This document shows, piece by piece, positions 1 through 5,141 of a stretch of 5,952 bases of DNA. Position numbers and translations under genes: made by a program. Every line of letters starts with the position of its first letter. Position 1 is the stretch's first letter. This DNA is from Bacillota bacterium (lineage in GTDB: Bacteria; Bacillota; Clostridia; Clostridiales; Clostridiaceae), in NCBI GenBank assembly GCA_023424785.1, contig JAFADP010000007.1:1-5952 (forward strand), given 5' to 3'. Under the pieces are notes generated by a model that made no database searches, was not told where the DNA came from, and saw only the letters and a program-made list of their open reading frames with translations.

Positions 1-5
1 TTAAT

Positions 6-11
6 TATAAT
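6..11 (+). promoter_or_regulatory. Possible -10 box upstream of trmL
   Basis: A perfect TATAAT lies 18 bases before the trmL ribosome binding site, so transcription could begin near position 18. The matching -35 would lie outside the window. TATAAT occurs often by chance in DNA this A/T-rich, so this is only a candidate. Confidence 0.3.
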
Positions 12-28
12 AATTAAAATCCTTAAGT

Positions 29-33
29 GGAGG
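29..33 (+). promoter_or_regulatory. Ribosome binding site that fixes the trmL start
   Basis: GGAGG is a full Shine-Dalgarno core lying 8 bases before TTG at 42. A longer reading frame from GTG at 27 would overlap this site and put it inside the coding sequence, so the TTG is the better start. Confidence 0.8.
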
Positions 34-41
34 TCATTGTT

Positions 42-503
42 TTGAATTTTAATATAGTTTTATATCAACCAGAAATACCACAAAACACAGGAAATATAGC
101 AAGGACTTGCGTTTTAACAAATTGTAAATTACATTTAATAAAACCTTTAGGTTTTGAGTTGGATGAAAAGCATTTGAGAAGAGCTGGATTAGATTATTGG
201 AAGGATCTAGATCTTGAGGTGCATGAAAGTTATGAAGAATTCATGAAAAAATATGGAAATGAGAGAATATTCCTATCTAGTACTCATGGTAGTAAACATT
301 ATGATGAAGCTGAATTTCAAGAAGGAGACTTTATAATGTTTGGTAAGGAATCAGCAGGAGTTCCAAAAGAAATACATGAAGTATTGGAAAATATAAGAGT
401 ACCAATGATAAATAGTAGTACTAGAAGTTTAAACTTATCTAATACAGTAGCAATAATAGTATACGAAGGATTAAGACAAATAGGTTTTCCTAATATGAAG
501 TAA
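42..503 (+). CDS. trmL: tRNA (cytidine/uridine-34 2'-O)-methyltransferase TrmL
   Basis: This is a SPOUT-superfamily RNA methyltransferase of the TrmL (YibK/CspR) group. The family is known to 2'-O-methylate the wobble nucleotide 34 of certain leucine tRNAs in the cytoplasm, using S-adenosylmethionine. From the TTG start the protein has 153 residues, close to the usual TrmL length of about 155, so it is the minimal SPOUT domain without an added RNA-binding domain. The three knot motifs are visible: PEIPQNTGNIART (residues 10-22), FGKESAGVP (100-108) and STRSLNLSNTVAIIVYE (126-142). The N-terminal stretch NFNIVLYQPEIPQNTGN is where family members normally begin, which supports dropping the five extra residues from GTG at 27. 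The degV-like gene follows after 17 bases, so the two are probably cotranscribed. A rare TTG start suggests modest expression. Family assignment is very secure; the exact tRNA substrates are inferred. Confidence 0.95.
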   Translation: MNFNIVLYQPEIPQNTGNIARTCVLTNCKLHLIKPLGFELDEKHLRRAGLDYWKDLDLEVHESYEEFMKKYGNERIFLSSTHGSKHYDEAEFQEGDFIMFGKESAGVPKEIHEVLENIRVPMINSSTRSLNLSNTVAIIVYEGLRQIGFPNMK

Positions 504-520
504 GAGGAAGGAAGGAAGAT

Positions 521-1357
521 ATGACAAACATAAAGTTAGTTACAGACAGCACTTGTGATTTACCTAAAGATATATTAAAAAAATATAATATTGATGTATT
601 ACCATTATTAATAAACTTTGGAGAAGAAAGTTATTTAGATGGAGTTGAAATAAATCAAGAAGAATTATTTAAGAAAATAGAAGATGGGGACGTTTTTCCA
701 ACAACAGCTCAAATAACTCCAAGTAGATTTTTAGAAGTATTTGAAGAAGTTAAAAAAAATAATGAAGAGCTTATTTTAATACTTATGTCATCTGCAATGA
801 GTGGTACTTATCAATCGGCTTGTTTAGCAAAAGATATGATTGAATATGATAAAATTCATATAATAGATTCTCAGACTACATGTGCAGGGCTTGGAGTGTT
901 AGTATTAAGAGCAGCTAAGCTTATAGAAGAAGGATTAACAATAGATTACATAATTAACGATATAGAAGAAACAAAAAACAAAATAAATTCATCATTGAGT
1001 TTTGATTCTTTAGATAATTTAATAAAAGGCGGAAGAATATCAAAAACTGTAGGTGTAGTAACTGGAATACTTGGAATAAAGCTTATTCTTGAAGTTAAAG
1101 ATGGATTAATGTCAGTAAAGGATAAGGTTAGGGGAAGTAAAAAAGCAGTAAAAAGAATACTTGATGACATTGAAAAATTTGGATCCAACAAGGATGTACC
1201 TGTAATATTGGTAAATGTAGACATGGAAGAAATAACAAAGCCTTTAAGAGAATATTTAATTAAAAATGATATAGAGTTTATAGAAACAACTGTTGGATGT
1301 ACAGTTGCTATACATTCTGGTAAGAAAGCAGCAGGATTATTTTTTGTATCAGAATAA
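521..1357 (+). CDS. DegV family fatty-acid-binding protein (FakB-like)
   Basis: This 278-residue cytoplasmic protein belongs to the DegV/FakB family. Members bind a single fatty acid, and FakB members present it to the kinase FakA for phosphorylation and entry into phospholipid synthesis. The N-terminal family signature is seen as VTDSTCDLP (residues 7-15). Likely carboxylate contacts known from FakB are present: threonine in FPTTAQITPS (61-62), serine in SSAMSGTYQSA (S94) and histidine H265 near the C-terminus. The LDNLIKGGRIS segment (164-173) is also typical. The usual His-x-Gly-Pro-Gly stretch near the C-terminus reads HSGKKAAG here, a departure from the common form. The ATG start has an AGGAAGG-rich ribosome binding site just upstream. 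The gene lies 17 bases after trmL and is followed by a terminator, so the pair forms one unit. No FakA kinase is nearby, so the partner and the fatty acid bound are unknown. Clostridia usually carry several DegV paralogues, so I give no gene symbol. Confidence 0.93.
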   Translation: MTNIKLVTDSTCDLPKDILKKYNIDVLPLLINFGEESYLDGVEINQEELFKKIEDGDVFPTTAQITPSRFLEVFEEVKKNNEELILILMSSAMSGTYQSACLAKDMIEYDKIHIIDSQTTCAGLGVLVLRAAKLIEEGLTIDYIINDIEETKNKINSSLSFDSLDNLIKGGRISKTVGVVTGILGIKLILEVKDGLMSVKDKVRGSKKAVKRILDDIEKFGSNKDVPVILVNVDMEEITKPLREYLIKNDIEFIETTVGCTVAIHSGKKAAGLFFVSE

Positions 1358-1386
1358 AAAATAAGATAATAGGAAACATTAACATT

Positions 1387-1414
1387 AAAGAGTATTAATA
1401 TAATACTCTTTTTT
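1387..1414 (+). terminator. Rho-independent terminator after the degV-family gene
   Basis: A perfect 11-bp stem pairs AAAGAGTATTA (1387-1397) with TAATACTCTTT (1401-1411) around a 3-base ATA loop, with a run of six T at 1409-1414. The stem is A/T-rich but uninterrupted. It begins 29 bases after the stop codon and should separate the trmL unit from the cggR operon. Confidence 0.85.
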
Positions 1415-1455
1415 CATATATGCCTAATAAAATCTATAATATAATAATATTTCAT

Positions 1456-1513
1456 AAAAAATTAAAAAATTTTTTCCGAAACCCTTTTAAAATTTCTATT
1501 TCTGATTTATAAT
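1456..1513 (+). promoter_or_regulatory. Promoter of the cggR-gapA-pgk-tpiA operon
   Basis: A perfect -10 box TATAAT (1508-1513) lies just upstream of the operator. With 17-base spacing the -35 would be TTTTAA (1485-1490), which is only a 3/6 match. Upstream of it, 1456-1475 is made of A- and T-tracts including A6T6, placed where an UP element would help a weak -35. Transcription would start near 1520, the edge of the operator, as expected for repression at or just after initiation. A second TATAAT at 1435-1440 with TTTTCA at 1411-1416 is a weaker alternative that overlaps the upstream terminator. Confidence 0.65.
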
Positions 1514-1520
1514 AGGTATG

Positions 1521-1556
1521 TGGGACATGATAATATGATATGGGACTTATAATGTC
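1521..1556 (+). promoter_or_regulatory. CggR operator
   Basis: The site reads TGGGAC (1521-1526), 6 bases, ATAT (1533-1536), 4 bases, TGGGAC (1541-1546), 6 bases, TGTC (1553-1556). This is the same order and spacing as the B. subtilis CggR operator, known as two CGGGAC-N6-TGTC units separated by 4 bases. The downstream unit is intact; in the upstream unit the TGTC half is degenerate. The site lies between the predicted transcription start and the cggR Shine-Dalgarno, which begins 2 bases after it. Together with the adjacent cggR gene this strongly suggests autoregulation and control of the whole operon, released by fructose-1,6-bisphosphate. Confidence 0.88.
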
Positions 1557-1572
1557 CAAAGGAGTGTTTTAG

Positions 1573-2613
1573 TTGCAGGAAATATTAAGACTACAAAAGA
1601 GAATAATTCCTGAACTTGTAGAACTTCTTGAAAAAAGATACAATGTATTAAGGACTATATACTATAATCAGCCTATAGGGAGACGAGTTTTAGCAAACAA
1701 GTTAAATTTAGGTGAGAGAGTAGTAAGGACTGAAATTAACTTTTTAAAAGAACAGGGATTAATTGAAGTTCATACACCTGGTATGACAATAACAAATGGT
1801 GGAGAAGAAATCGTTAATCAACTTAAAGGATTTATTCATGAAATAAGAGGATTATCTGAAGTTGAGGAAAAAATAAAATCTCTGCTAAACGTAAGAAAAG
1901 TTATAATTGTTCCTGGAAATATTGAAGAAGATCCAGAAGTGATAAAAGATTTAGGAAAAGCAAGTGCAAAATACCTGAAAGATGTTATAAAAGATAACGA
2001 TATAATAGCTTTAACTGGTGGAAGCACTATAAAAGAAGTTATAGAAGCATTTCCTAAGACTAACAACTTTTCGAATATTTTGGTAGTTCCCGCTAGAGGT
2101 GGAATGGGAAGAAATGTAGAAACTCAATCCAATACACTAGCAGCATCATTAGCTAAAAAAGTTAATGGAAATTATAAAATGCTCCATATACCAGAAAATT
2201 TATCTGATAATATTGTAGAGACATTATTAAAGGAGAAGAACATAAGTGAAGTAGTATCTTATATTCGTAAGGCAGATATTATGCTTTATGGAATTGGTAA
2301 TGCTAAACATATGGCGCAAAAAAGGGGAGCAGGAGAGGAAGAAATAATTAAACTTGATGAGTTGGGAGCAATTGGAGAAGCATTTGGATGTTATTTTAAC
2401 AAAAATGCAGAAGTTGTATCTCATACCACTATAATAGGTATTGATATTAATGAAGCAAAAAATATTAATACACATATAGCAGTAGCTGGTGGAAAAAATA
2501 AAGTTAATTCAATTATTTCTACACAACTTAATAATAGCAATAGTGTTCTTGTGACAGATGAAAGTGCAGGAAGAGAAATCTTGCGCATCTTAAGCGAGAA
2601 TATTAATAAATAA
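1573..2613 (+). CDS. cggR: Central glycolytic genes regulator CggR
   Basis: This 346-residue repressor belongs to the SorC/CggR family. In B. subtilis CggR represses its own operon and releases DNA when fructose-1,6-bisphosphate binds. The N-terminal part (about residues 15-85) is a winged helix-turn-helix, with the helices around IGRRVLANKLNLGERVVRTEINFLKEQGLIEV (35-66). The C-terminal sugar-phosphate domain shows LTGGSTIKEV (147-156), PARGG (173-177), GIGNA (240-244), GAIGEAFG (265-272) and AVAGGKNK (303-310). From memory of the B. subtilis effector-bound structure, the ligand contacts include T152, R175, Q185, E269 and K310. The same residues stand at the same numbers here, and a basic pair K250-R251 stands at the R250 position. 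The start is TTG, 8 bases after GGAG (1561-1564); no closer ATG fits. The gene lies directly upstream of gapA behind a matching operator, which makes the assignment very firm. Confidence 0.96.
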   Translation: MQEILRLQKRIIPELVELLEKRYNVLRTIYYNQPIGRRVLANKLNLGERVVRTEINFLKEQGLIEVHTPGMTITNGGEEIVNQLKGFIHEIRGLSEVEEKIKSLLNVRKVIIVPGNIEEDPEVIKDLGKASAKYLKDVIKDNDIIALTGGSTIKEVIEAFPKTNNFSNILVVPARGGMGRNVETQSNTLAASLAKKVNGNYKMLHIPENLSDNIVETLLKEKNISEVVSYIRKADIMLYGIGNAKHMAQKRGAGEEEIIKLDELGAIGEAFGCYFNKNAEVVSHTTIIGIDINEAKNINTHIAVAGGKNKVNSIISTQLNNSNSVLVTDESAGREILRILSENINK

Positions 2614-2622
2614 TTTAATTAG

Positions 2623-2645
2623 TTTATAAAAATAATTTTTATAAA
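2623..2645 (+). other. A/T-only hairpin between cggR and gapA
   Basis: TTTATAAAAA (2623-2632) and TTTTTATAAA (2636-2645) form a perfect 10-bp stem around a TAA loop. No T run follows, so it is not a terminator. It begins 9 bases after the cggR stop and ends 11 bases before the gapA AGGAGG ribosome binding site. In B. subtilis the cggR-gapA mRNA is cut near this junction and the gapA part is far more stable. A 5' hairpin on the processed gapA mRNA would fit that model, but processing here is inferred. Confidence 0.5.
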
Positions 2646-2671
2646 GACGAACTTTTAGGAGGTAATTTTTA

Positions 2672-3682
2672 ATGTCAAATGTAAAAGTAGCAATTAATGG
2701 TTTTGGACGTATAGGACGTCTTGCATTCAGACAAATGTTCGGAGCAGAAGGATATGATGTAGTTGCAATCAACGACTTAACAGATCCTAAGATGTTAGCT
2801 CACCTATTAAAATATGATTCATCTCAAGGTAGATACAACGGAACAGTTGAAGCTAAGGAAGATTCAATTGTTGTTGATGGAAAAGAAATAAAGATCTATG
2901 CTAAAGCTAATGCAGCAGAACTTCCATGGGGAGAAATCGGTGTAGACGTAGTTCTTGAATGTACAGGATTCTATGTATCTAAGGCTAAGTCTCAAGCACA
3001 CATCGATGCAGGTGCTAAGAAAGTTGTTATTTCAGCTCCAGCTGGAAACGACCTTCCAACAGTTGTTTACAACGTAAACCAAGATATATTAACTGCAGAA
3101 GATAACATAATATCAGCTGCTTCTTGTACAACTAACTGTTTAGCTCCAATGGCTAAAGCACTTAACGATTTCGCACCAATCCAATCAGGTATCATGTCAA
3201 CAATCCACGCTTACACTGGAGATCAAATGGTACTTGACGGACCACACAAGAAGGGTGACTTCAGAAGAGCTAGAGCTGCAGCTGTAAACATAGTTCCAAA
3301 CTCAACAGGAGCTGCTAAGGCTATCGGATTAGTTATTCCAGAATTAAACGGAAAATTAATCGGTTCTGCACAAAGAGTTCCAGTTCCAACTGGTTCAACT
3401 ACAATCTTAACTGCAGTTGTTAAGGGAACAAACGTTACTAAGGAAGCTATAAATGCTGCTATGAAGGCTGCTTCAAATGAATCTTTCGGATACACTGAAG
3501 AAGAATTAGTATCTTCTGATATCGTAGGAATCACTTACGGTTCATTATTCGATGCAACTCAAACTATGGTTTCTCAAATAGGAGAAGACTTATATCAAGT
3601 TCAAGTTGTATCTTGGTATGACAACGAAAACTCATACACTAGCCAAATGGTTAGAACAATCAAATACTTCGCTGGTCTATAA
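2672..3682 (+). CDS. gapA: Glyceraldehyde-3-phosphate dehydrogenase, glycolytic type
   Basis: This cytoplasmic enzyme oxidises and phosphorylates glyceraldehyde-3-phosphate to 1,3-bisphosphoglycerate while reducing NAD+. Its 336 residues match the family's usual length. The Rossmann nucleotide-binding motif is INGFGRIGR (8-16). The acidic residue D35 in INDLTD marks preference for NAD+ over NADP+. The active site SAASCTTNCLAP gives the catalytic cysteine C152 and the activating histidine is H179. The S-loop segment LDGPHKKGDFRRARAA (188-203), with Pro191, is the catabolic clostridial form. NIVPNSTGAAKA (206-217) and SWYDNENSY (314-322) are the other conserved blocks. The ATG start has a perfect AGGAGG (2657-2662) 9 bases upstream. 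Codons such as AAC, TAC, TTC and ATC are used far more than in the upstream genes, which fits very high expression. It is the first enzyme gene after cggR, under the CggR operator. Some clostridial annotations use the symbol gapC or gap. Confidence 0.98.
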   Translation: MSNVKVAINGFGRIGRLAFRQMFGAEGYDVVAINDLTDPKMLAHLLKYDSSQGRYNGTVEAKEDSIVVDGKEIKIYAKANAAELPWGEIGVDVVLECTGFYVSKAKSQAHIDAGAKKVVISAPAGNDLPTVVYNVNQDILTAEDNIISAASCTTNCLAPMAKALNDFAPIQSGIMSTIHAYTGDQMVLDGPHKKGDFRRARAAAVNIVPNSTGAAKAIGLVIPELNGKLIGSAQRVPVPTGSTTILTAVVKGTNVTKEAINAAMKAASNESFGYTEEELVSSDIVGITYGSLFDATQTMVSQIGEDLYQVQVVSWYDNENSYTSQMVRTIKYFAGL

Positions 3683-3718
3683 GATTTAGAATTAGTAGAA
3701 CGTATTAAAAGTAAAATA

Positions 3719-3760
3719 AGTCTGGTTTTGTAGTATAAGGCTATAAAGCCAGACTATTTT
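3719..3760 (+). terminator. Terminator-like hairpin between gapA and pgk (probably leaky)
   Basis: AGTCTGGTTTT (3719-3729) pairs with AAAGCCAGACT (3745-3755) as an 11-bp stem with one G-U pair and a 15-base loop. Only a short T run (TTTT, 3757-3760) follows before A residues. The stem is strong but the tail is weak, so it may be a partial terminator or a 3' stabiliser that lets gapA mRNA exceed pgk mRNA. A smaller competing hairpin, GGCT-ATAA-AGCC (3739-3750), uses part of the right arm. Confidence 0.6.
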
Positions 3761-3783
3761 AAAATGTAGAAAAATATTTTATG

Positions 3784-3789
3784 AGGTGA
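3784..3789 (+). promoter_or_regulatory. Ribosome binding site that fixes the pgk start
   Basis: AGGTGA lies just before ATG at 3795. An in-frame GTG at 3786 falls inside this site, so the frame beginning there is three codons too long. The same 12-base context, TATGAGGTGAAT, precedes tpiA at 5126-5137. Confidence 0.8.
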
Positions 3790-3794
3790 ATAGA

Positions 3795-4973
3795 ATGAGC
3801 TTTAACAAAAAGACTATTGAAGATATCGAAGTTAAGGGTAAAAAAGTTTTAGTAAGATGTGACTTTAATGTACCACTAAAGGACGGAGTTATAACAGACG
3901 AAAATAGATTAAACGGTGCTTTACCAACTATAAAGTACTTAGTTGCAAATGGAGCTAAAGTTATACTTTGCTCACACTTAGGAAAAGATGCTTCTAAATC
4001 TTTAGCACCAGTTGCTGCAAGATTAAGCGAAATGTTAGGTCAAGAAGTTAAATTCCCAAGAGATGAGGAAGTTGTAGGACCAAATGCTAAGGCTGCTGTT
4101 GCAGAAATGAAAGACGGAGACGTTATATTATTAGAAAACACTAGATGCAGAAAAGAAGAAACTAAGAATGTAGAAGAATTCTCTAAGGAATTAGCTTCTT
4201 TAGCAGATATATTTGTAAATGATGCATTTGGTACTGCTCATAGAGCTCACTGTTCAACAGTTGGTGTTACTGATTATTTAGATACAGCTGTATGTGGATA
4301 CTTAATCCAAAAAGAATTAAAGTTCTTAGGAGAAGCTGTTAACAATCCAGTTAGACCTTTCGTTGCTATATTAGGTGGATCAAAGGTTTCTGATAAGATT
4401 GCTGTTATAAACAACTTATTAGAAAAAGTTGATACAATAATCATTGGTGGAGGAATGGCTTATACATTCTTAAAAGCTCAAGGTTATGAAATAGGAACTT
4501 CATTATGTGAAGATGATAGATTAGATTACGCTAAGGAAATGATCGAAAAGGCTGCTGCTAAGGGAGTTAAGTTCTTATTACCAGTAGACCACAGAGTAGC
4601 TGCAGAATTCAAGGATGTTGAAGCTACAGTTACAGAAGGACAAAACATTCCAGCAGGATTCATGGGATTAGACATCGGACCTAAGACTGAAGCTTTATAT
4701 GCTGATGCAATAAAGGATGCTAAGACTGTAATCTGGAACGGACCAATGGGAGTATTCGAATTCGAAAACTACAATAAGGGTACAATAGCAGTTGCTAAGG
4801 CTATGGCTGATGCAGATGCTACAACAGTTATCGGTGGAGGAGACTCAGCTGCTGCTGTTAATATATTAGGATTTGGAGATAAGATGACTCACATATCTAC
4901 AGGTGGTGGAGCTTCTCTAGAATTCTTAGAAGGAAAAACATTACCAGGAATCGCTGCATTAAACGATAAGTAA
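3795..4973 (+). CDS. pgk: Phosphoglycerate kinase
   Basis: Phosphoglycerate kinase transfers the acyl phosphate of 1,3-bisphosphoglycerate to ADP, giving 3-phosphoglycerate and ATP in the cytoplasm. From ATG at 3795 the protein has 392 residues, the usual bacterial size. The N-lobe substrate site is seen as VRCDFNVPL (20-28, with R21, D23, N25), R38, SHLGK (60-64), ENTRCRKEE (114-122) and NDAFGTAHRAH (142-152). The C-lobe nucleotide site shows AILGGSKVSDK (191-201, with K197), IIGGGMAYTFLKAQG (216-230), VIWNGPMGVFE (312-322), GGGDS (347-351) and STGGGAS (368-374). After SHLGK the sequence goes straight to DASKSLAPVA, where many PGKs have a longer loop of the type GKPKGE...SLAPVA, so this loop is a few residues short. 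All catalytic residues I can check are present. It lies 112 bases after gapA, across a leaky-looking hairpin, and shares the high-expression codon pattern. Confidence 0.97.
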   Translation: MSFNKKTIEDIEVKGKKVLVRCDFNVPLKDGVITDENRLNGALPTIKYLVANGAKVILCSHLGKDASKSLAPVAARLSEMLGQEVKFPRDEEVVGPNAKAAVAEMKDGDVILLENTRCRKEETKNVEEFSKELASLADIFVNDAFGTAHRAHCSTVGVTDYLDTAVCGYLIQKELKFLGEAVNNPVRPFVAILGGSKVSDKIAVINNLLEKVDTIIIGGGMAYTFLKAQGYEIGTSLCEDDRLDYAKEMIEKAAAKGVKFLLPVDHRVAAEFKDVEATVTEGQNIPAGFMGLDIGPKTEALYADAIKDAKTVIWNGPMGVFEFENYNKGTIAVAKAMADADATTVIGGGDSAAAVNILGFGDKMTHISTGGGASLEFLEGKTLPGIAALNDK

Positions 4974-5005
4974 TCCCCTAAATTTTATATTTAGCTAAGG
5001 ATTAA
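4971..5005 (+). repeat. Palindromic repeat copy A in the pgk-tpiA spacer
   Basis: This 35-base unit is repeated at 5042-5076 with 30 of 35 bases identical, at a 71-base period. It folds by TAATCC (4971-4976) with GGATTA (4999-5004) as an outer stem and CTAAAT (4978-4983) with ATTTAG (4989-4994) as an inner stem, with a TTTAT loop. The pgk stop codon TAA is the first part of the outer left arm. I do not recognise the family. Confidence 0.75.
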
Positions 5006-5040
5006 TTATCCAGCGAGAAAATACAAAGTAAGATTTCCAC

Positions 5041-5076
5041 TTAATCCTTCAAATTTTATATTTGGTTAAGGATTAA
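5041..5076 (+). repeat. Palindromic repeat copy B in the pgk-tpiA spacer
   Basis: This is the second copy of the unit at 4971-5005, with one further base on its left that completes the stem. TTAATCCTT (5041-5049) pairs with AAGGATTAA (5068-5076) as a perfect 9-bp outer stem, and CAAAT (5050-5054) with ATTTG (5060-5064) as an inner stem around the same TTTAT loop. Relative to copy A, the T-A pair 4979/4993 is replaced by C-G at 5050/5064. The five differences between copies are all transitions, and one pair of them keeps base pairing, which suggests that the fold itself matters. Confidence 0.75.
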
Positions 5077-5109
5077 GCCCAGCTAGCTATTGCCAGCTGG
5101 GATTCTTTT
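5075..5109 (+). terminator. Terminator-like hairpin before tpiA
   Basis: CCCAGCT (5078-5084) pairs with AGCTGGG (5095-5101) around a 10-base loop. A-T pairs can extend the stem past one mismatch (5075-5076 with 5103-5104). The tail TTCTTTTG is a poor T run, so termination is likely partial. It follows repeat copy B by one base. With the two repeat hairpins it fills most of the 168-base pgk-tpiA spacer, in which I see no open reading frame and no convincing promoter. Confidence 0.6.
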
Positions 5110-5141
5110 GAAAAATAAAAATAATTATGAGGTGAATTTTA

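Noticed and set aside
1548..1553. A second perfect TATAAT inside the CggR operator as the operon -10 box
   Set aside because: A start near 1560 would place the 5' end within the cggR ribosome binding site, and no -35 match lies at 17 bases upstream. It is better explained as the spacer of the operator.
3223..3534. Long open frames on the - strand opposite gapA and other genes (also 946-1224, 1836-2066, 2227-2475, 2590-2772, 5087-5317)
   Set aside because: They lie opposite or overlapping clear genes, have no recognisable domains or good ribosome binding sites, and are expected by-products of the sense coding sequences.
5034..5062. Possible tpiA promoter, TTTCCA with 17 bases to TATATT
   Set aside because: The -35 matches 4/6 and the -10 matches 5/6, but the -10 lies in the A/T-rich loop and inner stem of a repeat hairpin whose sequence is duplicated without a matching -35. 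Chance is likely in this composition.
4974..5141. A riboswitch or T-box leader upstream of tpiA
   Set aside because: No T-box sequence and no recognisable core of common riboswitch classes is present; the structure is explained by the two repeat hairpins and a terminator-like hairpin.
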